Of a stretch of DNA of 64,000 bases, positions 1-8,621 are shown in pieces. Location of the stretch: assembly GCF_002863565.1 (NCBI RefSeq), contig NZ_PGUW01000011.1, positions 124,001 to 188,000 of the forward strand. The letters run 5' to 3'. The translations under genes were made by a program, and so were the position numbers. The notes under the pieces were generated by a model. It was not told the DNA's origin, did no database searches, and saw only the letters and a list, made by a program, of their open reading frames with translations. Origin of the DNA: Bacillus sp. V5-8f. Its GTDB lineage: Bacteria > Bacillota > Bacilli > Bacillales > DSM-1321. Within the stretch, counting starts at the first letter, position 1. Every line of letters starts with the position of its first letter.

Positions 1-1
1 G

Positions 2-541
2 GGGCCGATCCCTCTTGAATATGCCATAACTGGTTTAGGGCCGATCTTTGTACGTGTCGCTAATTTTGATTATTTTAAAGAAATGATGGAAAAGGTTCTA
101 CTCTTTAAGGAAATCGCCCAAGAAGGTTCCTTCCACTTATTTGAAGTTGGAGAAGGAGGAAATGGCGCACAGGTAATTGTTGAATACAACACAATTCTCC
201 CAGAGGCGAGGCAAGGCTTTGGCACTGTTCACCATGCGGCATTCCGTGTTGAGAACCGTGATGTATTGGACGAGTGGACCAATCGGATGGGAAGCTTCGG
301 ATTCCAAACGTCCGGTTTCGTTGATCGCTACTTTTTCGGGTCATTGTATGCTAGAGTGGCACCGCAAATTTTATTCGAATTCGCGACGGACGGTCCGGGA
401 TTTATGGGGGATGAACCGTATGAAACACTTGGGGAAAAACTATCTTTGCCTCCATTTTTGGAACCGAAGCGGGAACAAATCGAAAAAATGGTTCGGCCTA
501 TTGATACTGTAAGAAGCACGAAAGAATTTGTTAAAGAATAA
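2..541 (+). CDS. Ring-cleaving dioxygenase, VOC/glyoxalase family (5' truncated)
   Basis: The reading frame is open from base 2, so the gene begins before the window; about 179 residues are visible. The sequence resembles the C-terminal half of the MhqO/MhqE-type ring-cleaving dioxygenases of Bacillus. These are two-module vicinal oxygen chelate proteins that act on hydroquinone-like aromatics. Visible features are the module start near GLGPIF, the metal-ligand-type motif VHHAAF and the late glutamate in ILFEFATD. A strong terminator follows the stop at once. In B. subtilis these genes respond to quinone stress through MhqR; no such regulator is visible here. Family assignment is good; the exact substrate is not known. 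Confidence 0.8.
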   Translation, partial: GPIPLEYAITGLGPIFVRVANFDYFKEMMEKVLLFKEIAQEGSFHLFEVGEGGNGAQVIVEYNTILPEARQGFGTVHHAAFRVENRDVLDEWTNRMGSFGFQTSGFVDRYFFGSLYARVAPQILFEFATDGPGFMGDEPYETLGEKLSLPPFLEPKREQIEKMVRPIDTVRSTKEFVKE

Positions 542-549
542 TGTAAGGG

Positions 550-582
550 AAAGCTCATCTCACATTAAGATGAGCTTTTTTA
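550..582. terminator. Bidirectional terminator
   Basis: An 11-bp inverted repeat (AAGCTCATCT with AGATGAGCTT) with a 7-nt loop is followed by a T-run on the plus strand and flanked by A residues on the left. It lies between two convergent genes and probably ends both. Confidence 0.8.
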
Positions 583-584
583 TT

Positions 585-1478
585 TTAGGAAGCTGTCTTT
601 TTTTGGGTAAAGAAAGATTCAATTAACTTTTCCAGGTTTTGAATGTCGTCATGCCAGGCTTTGTTCTCCTTCAAAGATAAAAGGGCGCTTTCCACAAGAA
701 ATCTCCTTGGTTCTTTTGAAGTCAAAAGTTCATCTTGAATAAAGTCCAACAAATCTAAATATTTCGACTGTTCATTATGATGTTTTGCTTCTTGTTTTAA
801 TGTTAATACACTTTGATAGAGCTTCTTTTGAAAAGTCGGGTCAGAATTTTCGCTGTCGGAAAGCCAATGATTTAACAGTTCGGGCTGAATTAATTGCTGG
901 CCCGCTTCCGAAACGTCCTTAACTATCTTCACAAGCCGTTCCACACTATAACGGACCACCTGATGGAGGCTGTTATTTGGGGGTTGCAATATGGCCTGGT
1001 ATTTAAGGCTGTGGTGTAATATTCCAATAAACATAATGGCACAATCCAACAAATAAGGTTTTTTCTCTTCGCCAAAGATTTCTATAAACCGCTGGAATAA
1101 CCAGCGTAATACTCGTACCTGGCCTTGTTTGATAAATTGTTTAAGGTCTGGATCATTTAAAATAAGGAGCTCTTCAAAAAGGGTAATTAATTTATTCGCT
1201 CTATTAGTATTTAAGTGTAATTCAATTTGTTTAATAAATATTTCTATGTTGGAAGGATCTTGTCCAACAAGCAGTTCACTGCGATCCTGTTCCAGCTTAT
1301 TGTAAATTGTTTTAAGAAGGGTGATTAACAATTCATTTTTCGAGGAAAAATAATTGTAAAAAGTTCCTTTGGATATACCGCTATATTCCAATATATCCTG
1401 AATGGACGTGTGTTGAAAACCCTTGTCTGTAAATAATTGGTGGGCCATCTTGATAACATGCTGCTTCCTATCGTTCAT
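585..1478 (-). CDS. TetR/AcrR-family transcriptional regulator
   Basis: A 297-residue DNA-binding protein. The N-terminal TetR helix-turn-helix is clear at residues 1-50 (SIQDILEYSGISKGTFYNYF), with a long all-helical ligand/dimer domain after it that is larger than the usual 190-200 residues. I chose the ATG at 1478 because AAAGGTGATC lies just upstream; an in-frame ATG 51 bases earlier has no such site. It is divergent from the multidrug-type MFS gene at 1664, which suggests it represses that exporter and is released by an exported compound. That role is inferred from position. Confidence 0.88.
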   Translation of the reverse strand: MNDRKQHVIKMAHQLFTDKGFQHTSIQDILEYSGISKGTFYNYFSSKNELLITLLKTIYNKLEQDRSELLVGQDPSNIEIFIKQIELHLNTNRANKLITLFEELLILNDPDLKQFIKQGQVRVLRWLFQRFIEIFGEEKKPYLLDCAIMFIGILHHSLKYQAILQPPNNSLHQVVRYSVERLVKIVKDVSEAGQQLIQPELLNHWLSDSENSDPTFQKKLYQSVLTLKQEAKHHNEQSKYLDLLDFIQDELLTSKEPRRFLVESALLSLKENKAWHDDIQNLEKLIESFFTQKKTAS

Positions 1479-1575
1479 TTGATCACCTTTTTTAGTTGTT
1501 ATACTGCCTGTATAAAACCCATAGTACATGATTTATTTCTTTTTAACAAATCCAGTAATATCAAGCCTTTTTTAC

Positions 1576-1605
1576 TTTACAATATTTGAACCGATGGTAT
1601 ATGAT
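1576..1605 (+). promoter_or_regulatory. Candidate sigma-A promoter of the MFS exporter
   Basis: TTTACA (1576-1581) and TATGAT (1600-1605) are separated by 18 bases. The promoter lies in the divergent intergenic region between the TetR gene and the exporter, where a TetR operator would be expected. No convincing operator palindrome was found. Confidence 0.4.
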
Positions 1606-1663
1606 ATGTGTTGGATGAAACTGGAGTCCAATATATTGAACTAAAAGTATACAGGGGGTACAA

Positions 1664-3172
1664 ATGGACCATTCAAATAAAGAAACTAATCGTCCACCAT
1701 ATGGAATTCTTGCTGTCCTGATGATCGGTGCGTTTATTGCTTTCTTAAATAATACGTTATTAAATATCGCATTGCCTTCCATAATGAAGGAATTGGATAT
1801 AGGCCCATCCACCGTACAGTGGCTTACGACAGGATTTATGCTGGTTAATGGAATCTTGATTCCAACCACAGCGTTTTTAATTCAAAAATACTCTGTAAGA
1901 CGTTTATTTCTCGTAGCCATGGGATTATTTACTGTCGGTACCATCATTGCTGGAATTGCCCATACGTTTCCCATTTTATTGACGGGCCGTATGGTTCAGG
2001 CATCCGGTACGGCAATCATGATGCCTCTATTAATGAACGTTATGTTGGTGAGTTTCCCGATTGAAAAGCGCGGAACCGCAATGGGAATCTTCGGATTGAT
2101 ATTAATGTCTGCACCGGCAATTGGCCCAACCTTATCTGGTTGGATTGTAGAACATTATGACTGGAGAATGCTTTTCCATTTTGTAACGCCAATTGCAGCA
2201 CTTATTCTTTTGAGTGGCTTTTTCCTGCTTAAGGATAAAAAGGGAAGAGTGGATATCCATCTTGAAAAATTTTCACTTTTGTTATCCAGCGTGGGTTTTG
2301 GCGGTTTACTATATGGGTTTAGTTCTGCCGGTAATAGAGGATGGGATAGCCCGCACGTATATCTGGCAATTATTGCAGGTGTCATTGGTTTGGTATGGTT
2401 TATCTTGCGCCAATTAAAGCAGGAAAGTCCTATGCTAAACTTCAGGATCTTTAAATATCCTATGTTTTCTTTGTCGTCCGCTATAACAATGGTCTTAAAT
2501 ATGGCGATGTTTTCCGGAATGTTATTGCTCCCGATCTATGTTCAAACAATCCGTGGGATTTCCCCGTTTGATGCGGGATTGATGCTATTACCAGGGGCTA
2601 TTTTAATGTCTCTTATGTCTCCTATTACAGGGCGATTATTTGATAAATTTGGGGGACGGGTGTTAGCCATCATTGGATTAGGGATTACAACGGTAACTAC
2701 CTATTATTTCAGCACACTGACACTCGATACTACCTATACTTATTTAATGGTCTTACACGCTATACGGATGTTAGGTATATCGATGGTGATGATGCCTGTT
2801 TCTACGAATGGTTTAAACCAGCTTCCGGCAAGGTTCTATCCACATGGAACGGCAATGAACAACACGTTGAATCAGGTATCCGGGGCCATTGGTACCGCGT
2901 TGCTTGTAACGGTTATGTCCAATAGGACAGAAACACATGCGGAAGAAATGGCTGCAGATGCTATGAAGAATGTGTCGGGCCAGCCTTCACCGGCTGCTGT
3001 AGCTGAAATGAAACAGCAAATTGCCATGAAAGCGATGCTGGAAGGAATTAATGATGCGTTCTTGGTAGCCGCCTTTATTGCTGCAGTCGCCTTTATTCTC
3101 ACATTCTTTATTAAAAGGGCTAGACCAGCAGAAGATCCAATAGAGCAGCAACCTGCAGGCAGTAAAGCTTAA
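1664..3172 (+). CDS. MFS transporter, DHA2 (14-TM) drug:H+ antiporter family
   Basis: A 502-residue integral membrane protein, the usual length for 14-helix DHA2 exporters such as LmrB/EmrB. The first helix carries the family pattern FLNNTLLNIALPSI, followed by STVQWLTTGFML, and motif C-like GPTLSGWIVEHYDWRMLF is present near residues 150-167. It probably exports toxic hydrophobic compounds using the proton gradient. The ATG follows AGGGGGT at good spacing. It is divergent from a TetR regulator that is its likely repressor. The substrate cannot be read from the sequence. Confidence 0.9.
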   Translation: MDHSNKETNRPPYGILAVLMIGAFIAFLNNTLLNIALPSIMKELDIGPSTVQWLTTGFMLVNGILIPTTAFLIQKYSVRRLFLVAMGLFTVGTIIAGIAHTFPILLTGRMVQASGTAIMMPLLMNVMLVSFPIEKRGTAMGIFGLILMSAPAIGPTLSGWIVEHYDWRMLFHFVTPIAALILLSGFFLLKDKKGRVDIHLEKFSLLLSSVGFGGLLYGFSSAGNRGWDSPHVYLAIIAGVIGLVWFILRQLKQESPMLNFRIFKYPMFSLSSAITMVLNMAMFSGMLLLPIYVQTIRGISPFDAGLMLLPGAILMSLMSPITGRLFDKFGGRVLAIIGLGITTVTTYYFSTLTLDTTYTYLMVLHAIRMLGISMVMMPVSTNGLNQLPARFYPHGTAMNNTLNQVSGAIGTALLVTVMSNRTETHAEEMAADAMKNVSGQPSPAAVAEMKQQIAMKAMLEGINDAFLVAAFIAAVAFILTFFIKRARPAEDPIEQQPAGSKA

Positions 3173-3187
3173 CTGAGCAACTTGAAA

Positions 3188-3217
3188 ATGGACACTCGAT
3201 TTATTGAGTGTCTTTTT
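3188..3217 (+). terminator. Rho-independent terminator
   Basis: GACACTC and GAGTGTC form a 7-bp stem around an 8-nt AT-rich loop, followed directly by five T. It ends the MFS gene. Confidence 0.85.
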
Positions 3218-3238
3218 CCATGTAAGGAGGAGAAATGA

Positions 3239-3847
3239 ATGAGGGAGAAGGATTATGATAAATTACTTAACATAAGAACAGAAGGAGTCCAACTAGGGTT
3301 TAATAAGTCGTTCCATTATCATCGCTATGAACCAACACCCTATAGTGCATTGGAAGTTTTATTTCGTGATTATGATTTAAAAAGCAGTGACCGTATCGTT
3401 GACTTTGGCTGCGGAAAAGGAAGGTTGCTTTTTTATATCAATTATTTGTGGAATGCCTATGTCACTGGAGTGGAAATGAACGAGGAACTATACACAGAAG
3501 CAATAAGAAACAGAGACAGTTTTTTAATGGAAAACAAAAAGGGCAAAGACAAGGTTCATTTTTATTATGGTTTAGCACAGGATTACCAGATTGATTCATT
3601 TGATAATCGGTTTTATTTTTTCAACCCTTTTTCGATTCAAGTGTTTATGAATATCGTAAACAATATCTTACGTTCAATGGAGAGGGCAGAACGTCAGGTG
3701 GATCTGGTTTTATATTATCCCTCAGAGGAATATATTTATTTTTTAGAAAATCAGACCGCTTTTGCATTGAAACAGGAAGTGAAGTTGAGGGGCAATTACG
3801 GACATAATGCGAATGATAGATTTTTAATTTATCGATTGGTATTGTAG
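3239..3847 (+). CDS. Class I SAM-dependent methyltransferase
   Basis: A 202-residue protein with the Rossmann SAM-binding motif IVDFGCGKGR (about residues 53-62), and an acidic strand-2 residue in VTGVEMNE. A later FFNPFS motif (about residues 128-133) resembles the N/D-P-P-[FY/W]-like motif IV position of amino- or RNA-methyltransferases. The ATG at 3239 follows TAAGGAGG with 8-nt spacing. It stands alone after a terminator. The substrate is unknown. Confidence 0.85.
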   Translation: MREKDYDKLLNIRTEGVQLGFNKSFHYHRYEPTPYSALEVLFRDYDLKSSDRIVDFGCGKGRLLFYINYLWNAYVTGVEMNEELYTEAIRNRDSFLMENKKGKDKVHFYYGLAQDYQIDSFDNRFYFFNPFSIQVFMNIVNNILRSMERAERQVDLVLYYPSEEYIYFLENQTAFALKQEVKLRGNYGHNANDRFLIYRLVL

Positions 3848-3922
3848 CAAGGAGTAACTTCTTTTTCAACAAAGAAAGGTGTGACAGTGTATTGTGGCAT
3901 ATTTTTGGTAATATAAAAAGGG

Positions 3923-3952
3923 TTGACGAAAAAAAATTTATGGGGATAATAT
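3923..3952 (+). promoter_or_regulatory. Candidate sigma-A promoter before the PrmA-like gene
   Basis: TTGACG (3923-3928) and TAATAT (3947-3952) are 18 bases apart, about 45 bases before the next start codon. Confidence 0.5.
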
Positions 3953-3996
3953 TTTTTGGCAGGAATCTTGTTGGAACACATACTTTATAAATTAGG

Positions 3997-4887
3997 ATGA
4001 CCAATATGTTGCATGAATTTACAATTTCTTTTTTACATAAGCACGTTGATGAAATGATTGAAAAGTTAAACCTTCACGGTTATTACAACTTATATTATGA
4101 TCAGCCAATTGAGCAATTCACAGAGGAAAACGGATATGGTTTTCAAGAAGTTTTGGATGCTGATATTGATTTGAAAATTATTTTGGAAGAAACCGCTCAA
4201 AGCCCTGTGAATGTTGAACAAGCAAGAGAACAGATTGCATCTGTTTTAAATGTTGATAGGGAAACGATTCATTACGAGCCCATAGAAATTCAAGATTGGC
4301 AGCAACCCTTCCCGATTATCGATCTTCAAAACGGGTGGAAAATTAGGCCAACTCATTCGGAAGAAGAAGTTGGAGGGCGTGTTATCCATTTTGAACCGCC
4401 ACGGGCATTCGGCTCTGGATTACATGAAACGACACAAGACTGCCTGCGTTTCATTTTACGAGAAGATTTACGCGGGAAGACAGTATTGGATGTTGGCTCA
4501 GGGGCAGGTTTGCTGAGCATTTCAGCGTCGCTAGCCGGCGCGGAAAAAGTAGTGGCTATAGACATGGAGGATGTAGAAGCCGAAGTGCTATACAATGCCG
4601 GTTTAAATGGAGTCGAAAAGCGTATTTCTATTCAACAAGTTGATGTGCTAGATCCAACAATTAAAGTGGACGGGCTTTTTGACTGGATTTGTGTAAATAT
4701 CGCTGCAAAAGAGATCAAGGAATTATACCCTTTCTTAGACTCCCATCTCGTGTCAAATGGGCATCTGCTTTTATCGGGCATGTTGGATTGGAATTTCAAA
4801 GATGCTTTAGATTTATATAAAAATTATCATGTTGATCAAATCTCATATTCTGATGAGTGGGTTACGGCACTATTAAGGAAGAAATAG
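3997..4887 (+). CDS. PrmA-like methyltransferase (ribosomal protein L11 methyltransferase family)
   Basis: 296 residues, close to the length of PrmA. The C-terminal half shows the PrmA signature FGSGLHETTQDCLRF followed by the SAM-binding motif VLDVGSGAGLLSI. The N-terminal half is more divergent than in housekeeping PrmA, which is normally encoded next to dnaJ/rsmE; this isolated copy is probably a paralogue with a different protein target. An ATG three codons in (4006) has a better-spaced AGGA (3994-3997) and may be the true start. Protein methylation is the family role; the substrate here is unverified. Confidence 0.83.
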   Translation: MTNMLHEFTISFLHKHVDEMIEKLNLHGYYNLYYDQPIEQFTEENGYGFQEVLDADIDLKIILEETAQSPVNVEQAREQIASVLNVDRETIHYEPIEIQDWQQPFPIIDLQNGWKIRPTHSEEEVGGRVIHFEPPRAFGSGLHETTQDCLRFILREDLRGKTVLDVGSGAGLLSISASLAGAEKVVAIDMEDVEAEVLYNAGLNGVEKRISIQQVDVLDPTIKVDGLFDWICVNIAAKEIKELYPFLDSHLVSNGHLLLSGMLDWNFKDALDLYKNYHVDQISYSDEWVTALLRKK

Positions 4888-5034
4888 GTATACATGTAAC
4901 CCTTTATGAAAAATCAAACCAAATTACGTTAAAAACAGGAATAGTTTAGTCTCCATTAAGCAAAACTTGTGTTTATGGCGGGTTTTTTGGGGGATGTCGA
5001 GGAGGCAAGGCACCTGTTTAAAGGAGGAAGTAGT

Positions 5035-5430
5035 GTGAAGAAGGTAACGCCATTCTTAATGTTCGAGGGAAATGCCGAAGAAGCGATGAAATATTATACG
5101 TCTTTGATCGAGGATTCAGAAATAACTAGTATCACGCGTTATGGAGCAAATGAAGTTGGTCAAGAGGGAAGTGTAAAGCAAGCAACCTTCTCATTGAAGG
5201 GGCAAGAATTCATGTGCATTGATAGTAATATAAAGCATGATTTTTCCTTTACACCTTCGTTTTCTCTGTTTATTACATGTGACTCCGAACAAGAAATTGA
5301 TGGGCTTTACGATCAATTAACTGTTAGCGGTAGTGTTCTCATGCCGATGGATCATTATCCCTTTAGTAAGAAATTTGGTTGGATTGTCGATAAGTTTGGT
5401 GTTTCCTGGCAGCTAAATCTGCCAAACTGA
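5035..5430 (+). CDS. VOC-family PhnB-like protein
   Basis: 131 residues. The GTG at 5035 is preferred because AAAGGAGG sits 7 nt upstream; the longer open frame to 4969 has no ribosome binding site. The start KKVTPFLMFEGNAEEAM and the end FGWIVDKFGVSWQLN are typical of PhnB-like / 3-demethylubiquinone-type VOC proteins. They share the glyoxalase fold but often have no assigned reaction. A single-gene unit with no informative neighbours. Confidence 0.85.
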   Translation: MKKVTPFLMFEGNAEEAMKYYTSLIEDSEITSITRYGANEVGQEGSVKQATFSLKGQEFMCIDSNIKHDFSFTPSFSLFITCDSEQEIDGLYDQLTVSGSVLMPMDHYPFSKKFGWIVDKFGVSWQLNLPN

Positions 5431-5950
5431 AATAGAAAGACAAAATCGCTTTAAAACGAATGTGGCTAGAAAGTACATAAGGTTGTTAATGAAGAGAGTC
5501 TTTCTTGTAATGGTAAAGAGTTCTGTACTTGTGGGAGGTACGGATTTAATTAAAGAGCTGCAGAGCATTACTATTCAATAGTACCGCTTGATAAACCTCC
5601 TGATGTAGCTTTTCATTAGCACACGTTTGCTATCATCAGGTGTACACTTTCGTAAATCCTCTGCCTATATTATATGTACCACCTATTGAGATAAAGAATT
5701 TGATATTCTAATAGAGAGCGAATAAAAAACCAGTAATGACGGCCAGCCCATCTAAATAATTGAATAAATAAGCTTTTATCAGGATATAGTCTAATGGTTT
5801 ATATCCATCTATTAGTATATTTCAGAAATCTTATAATATTTAAAAATTATACTAGACTAAATTTAAAAACTGTACTAAAATACTATTTATTATCCAGAGA
5901 TTTTACACCTGTCTTTATCAGAAAAATCAGACATAAGGGAGAGTCATTTT
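5431..5950. other. Intergenic region with one imperfect inverted repeat
   Basis: No credible gene was found in these 520 bases. The only structure is an imperfect inverted repeat at 5599-5640 (CCTGATG-TAGC with GCTATCATCAGG, one bulge, about 19-nt loop). It has no T-run, so it is unlikely to be a terminator. The rest is AT-rich and probably holds the promoter for the lipoprotein gene at 5951. Confidence 0.5.
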
Positions 5951-7129
5951 ATGAAGAAGAAATTTTCTAAGGTTCTTTTAGCTTCTACACTAATGGCCGG
6001 AATTTTAGCTGGCTGTTCCGGGGCTAAAGAAAGCTCAGGGGGAAGCGGCGGCGATACAATTAAAATCGGGGCCAACCTGGAATTATCGGGCCAAGTTGCT
6101 TCTTATGGAGAGTCAATCGCTCAGGGCTTGGATATTGCTGTTGAGGAAATTAATAAAGATGGCGGTATAGATGGCAAAAAGATAGAAGTAGTTAAAGCGG
6201 ACAATAAATCAGAAGCTGCAGAGGCTACAAATGCAGCAATTAAGCTAACGAGCCAGGATAAAGTAACAGCCATTATCGGTGCTGCGACGAGTGGAAACAC
6301 CCTTGCACAGGCGCAGATTGCCAAAGATAATAGCACAATCTTATTATCTCCATCTGGTACAGCTCCAAATGTTACGGTTGGTACAGATGGAAAAGTGAAC
6401 GAATTTGTATTCCGTACTTCCTTCATTGATCCCTTCCAAGGAACGGTAGCCGGAAATTTTGCTGCAAAAGAATTAAAAGTGAAAACTGCGGCTATTTTCG
6501 CTGACAAATCAAGTGACTATGCGAAAGGTCTGGCAGCTTCTTTTAAAGAAACTTTCGAGGCAGCAGGCGGGAAAGTAGTAGCGGAAGAGGCTTATATGGC
6601 GAAGGATACAGACTTCCGTTCTACATTAACTAGAATTAAAGGCGAAAAGCCGGAATTCGTGTTTATTCCTGGTTACTATGAAGAAGTAGGATTAATCATT
6701 AAGCAGGCACGTGAATTGGATATCTCCGTTCCTTTCATGGGCGCTGACGGCTGGGATTCTCCAAAGCTAGTGGAATTAGCCGGTGCCGATGCATTGAATA
6801 ACACTTATATCACAAACCATTACTCTTCTGAAGATCCAGATGAAAAGATTCAGAAATTCGTAGAAAGTTACAAGAAGAAATTTGACGGAGCTTCACCTAA
6901 CGCATTCAATGCCCTTGGCTATGACTCTGTTTATCTTTTAGCGGATGCCATCAAGCGCGCTGGCAGCACTGATGCAAGCAAAATTAAAGACGCTCTTGAA
7001 CAAACGAAAGATTTATCTCTAGTATCCGGGGTAGTTACTATTGACGAAAACCATAACCCTATTAAATCAGCAACCGTATTGGAATATAAAGATGGAAAAC
7101 AAGTCTTCAACACGAAAGTAAATCCATAA
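5951..7129 (+). CDS. Branched-chain amino acid-type ABC transporter substrate-binding lipoprotein (LivJ family)
   Basis: 392 residues. A lipoprotein signal peptide ends in the lipobox LAGC with Cys22, so the protein is probably anchored outside the membrane. The mature start IKIGANLELSGQVASYGES and the two-lobed periplasmic-binding (Peripla_BP_6) pattern are those of LivJ-type receptors for leucine/isoleucine/valine or other small ligands. GGGAGAG precedes the ATG. No permease or ATPase genes adjoin it and a terminator follows, so it is an orphan receptor that must use a permease encoded elsewhere. Ligand unknown. Confidence 0.9.
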   Translation: MKKKFSKVLLASTLMAGILAGCSGAKESSGGSGGDTIKIGANLELSGQVASYGESIAQGLDIAVEEINKDGGIDGKKIEVVKADNKSEAAEATNAAIKLTSQDKVTAIIGAATSGNTLAQAQIAKDNSTILLSPSGTAPNVTVGTDGKVNEFVFRTSFIDPFQGTVAGNFAAKELKVKTAAIFADKSSDYAKGLAASFKETFEAAGGKVVAEEAYMAKDTDFRSTLTRIKGEKPEFVFIPGYYEEVGLIIKQARELDISVPFMGADGWDSPKLVELAGADALNNTYITNHYSSEDPDEKIQKFVESYKKKFDGASPNAFNALGYDSVYLLADAIKRAGSTDASKIKDALEQTKDLSLVSGVVTIDENHNPIKSATVLEYKDGKQVFNTKVNP

Positions 7130-7136
7130 TATTTTA

Positions 7137-7173
7137 AAATAAACTGGGACACATGATCCCAGTTTATTTTTTA
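7137..7173 (+). terminator. Rho-independent terminator
   Basis: AAATAAACTGGGA pairs with TCCCAGTTTATTT around a 7-nt loop and runs into T-rich sequence. It ends the substrate-binding protein gene. Confidence 0.9.
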
Positions 7174-7335
7174 TTATTCTTGAATTGGCAGGATTTATAC
7201 AAATATGAACAAATCAACTGAAGTAAGCGCGAATATCAACCGTCCCGGAGTATATCAGAACATCGCTAAGTGATATAACCATTGCCACCTATATCAGCCG
7301 AAATAGTTTTGTTCTAAAGTGTTTCAATTAAAATA

Positions 7336-7563
7336 CTACCGATATAAATCTCTATCGAAATATTCACGATTCGTGTTGTCAAAAATCCCCTCATTCAATA
7401 TCGTAGCATTTTGGTCATCAAGTATGACCGGGCCACGGCCTCCTGAACCAATATCAGGGTTTTGGTGACGGTTGGTTGACAAACTTTCAACATTTACTGC
7501 TCTATCTTCTGGGGATTCTGCTTTGTTCTTGCGTTTCAAATATTTCCGCCGTCTGGCTGCCAT
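7336..7563 (-). CDS. Small hydrophilic protein of unknown function
   Basis: 75 residues. The N terminus is strongly basic (MAARRRKYLKRKN) and the rest is polar and acidic with no membrane segment. The ATG at 7563 is chosen because GGAAGG lies 10 nt upstream; a GTG nine bases earlier would overlap that site. I do not recognise the family. The composition is of the kind seen in small spore-associated proteins, but that is only a resemblance. Confidence 0.6.
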   Translation of the reverse strand: MAARRRKYLKRKNKAESPEDRAVNVESLSTNRHQNPDIGSGGRGPVILDDQNATILNEGIFDNTNREYFDRDLYR

Positions 7564-7723
7564 CAATTTCACTTCCTTCCATAAGATGCTCCTATTAATT
7601 TTTCCTCATCGCTAGAAAAAATAACCTCCTGCTTGAGATACCTAACTTCCTTTTCTACTTCCATTTTGACAAAAATTTGGGAGTGATATACACCCTAGTA
7701 GTTCATACTAAGGGGTAGTCATT

Positions 7724-7834
7724 GTGGAGAAAGGAGATAAGGGAAAAAGGTCAAGACCGGGATTTCCAAGGAAAAGCTTAAAATTCTTACGTTTACTTAG
7801 TATATGGCGCCTCATTGCTGCCATGAGTTTTTAA
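7724..7834 (+). CDS. Possible 36-residue cationic peptide
   Basis: A GTG start follows AAGGGG with 8-nt spacing. The frame encodes a basic N-terminal half (about 10 Lys/Arg in the first 20 residues) and a hydrophobic C-terminal half. Coding is uncertain: the frame is short and no homologue is recognised. Confidence 0.2.
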   Translation: MEKGDKGKRSRPGFPRKSLKFLRLLSIWRLIAAMSF

Positions 7835-7922
7835 CCCAACTATAGGCTGTCATTAGTAAGAGGATAAAATGTAATCAGGGTAAGCCTTAAGGTATTAGGA
7901 TAAAAAACCAAAAAATACCAAA

Positions 7923-7938
7923 TGTTTCACATGAAACG
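7923..7938. promoter_or_regulatory. parS-like palindrome
   Basis: TGTTTCACATGAAACG matches the Bacillus ParB-binding consensus TGTTTCACGTGAAACA at 14 of 16 positions. One mismatch is in the central CG step, which is important for ParB recognition. It lies 26 bases before a small-protein start, so it could instead be an operator for an unknown regulator. Confidence 0.3.
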
Positions 7939-7964
7939 CTTATTCATAGGAGGTATTCGTAAAA

Positions 7965-8084
7965 ATGAACATCATACATATGTATTACCTGTCATCGGCA
8001 CTAGGAGTCGCTGTGATTGCAGCGAGCTGCGTGATGCTTTATTTTACAGACGGGAAAAGGCAAAAACTCAAAGATAAAAATTAG
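7965..8084 (+). CDS. Small single-pass membrane protein (39 residues)
   Basis: A 39-residue reading frame with AGGAGGT about 10 nt upstream of the ATG. One predicted transmembrane helix (about residues 8-27) is followed by a short, strongly basic tail (DGKRQKLKDKN), which fits an N-out/C-in small membrane protein. The family is not recognised. The good ribosome binding site and the clean hydrophobic-then-basic layout support real coding. Confidence 0.6.
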   Translation: MNIIHMYYLSSALGVAVIAASCVMLYFTDGKRQKLKDKN

Positions 8085-8183
8085 AAAATATCTTCGATTT
8101 TTCATTTTGACAAAGAGTGAGACGGAGGCCACAGGTTAACGGCTTTCGTTTTTAGAGTGAAAAGAAAATATACAATATAATTC

Positions 8184-8235
8184 GGCTGGCTCAGGTTGAG
8201 TGGGTTCATATCCTCTTAAGAGCCAGCTGTTTTTG
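8184..8235 (+). terminator. Terminator-like hairpin
   Basis: GCTGGCTC (8185-8192) pairs with GAGCCAGC (8220-8227) across a 27-nt loop and is followed by TGTTTTT. It may end the transcript of the small membrane protein. The long loop makes it less certain. The remaining bases to 8557 contain no gene I can support. Confidence 0.5.
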
Positions 8236-8557
8236 TGAAGTGATTACAAGATAAATGAAAAGCATGGCTTTACTTACTTCTGTGAACACCCTTCATGTAG
8301 CTATTTGGTTCGCCTCGCCTTCAGTGGTTTTTTTGCATGTAACGTAAAGCTTAACTTCATTGTTTTCTAATGGTTTAAGTGGGGATAGATCCTAGGCAAA
8401 TTATGTATTGGACTTCGGATATTTTAAGTTTCGTTTAAATATAAGCCTCAAGTCTTAGAATGCTATACTTTTATGGTTCTATAGAAAAAATCGCTATTTT
8501 AGTGTATTGTAAAAGAGAAGATAAAAAATGACATTTTTATATTTTTTCTTTGCAATT

Positions 8558-8584
8558 TGAAACCTATTTTCCCTTTAAAACGTA
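8558..8584 (+). promoter_or_regulatory. Sigma-W-type promoter of xpaC-telA
   Basis: TGAAAC (8558-8563), a 17-base spacer and CGTA (8581-8584) match the extracytoplasmic sigma-W consensus of Bacillus. The xpaC-yaaN pair is linked to the sigma-W cell-envelope-stress regulon in B. subtilis as I recall it. The expected start point near 8592 also excludes the upstream TTG at 8550 as a start of translation. Confidence 0.7.
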
Positions 8585-8621
8585 TTCATTAACAAGAATC
8601 ATGACAGGAGTCGATATACAA

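Noticed and set aside
1500-1516. ATAC...GTAT palindrome as the TetR operator
   Set aside because: Only four bases match on each side, too weak to support.
5599-5640. Inverted repeat as a terminator
   Set aside because: No T-run follows and no gene ends nearby; left as an unexplained structure.
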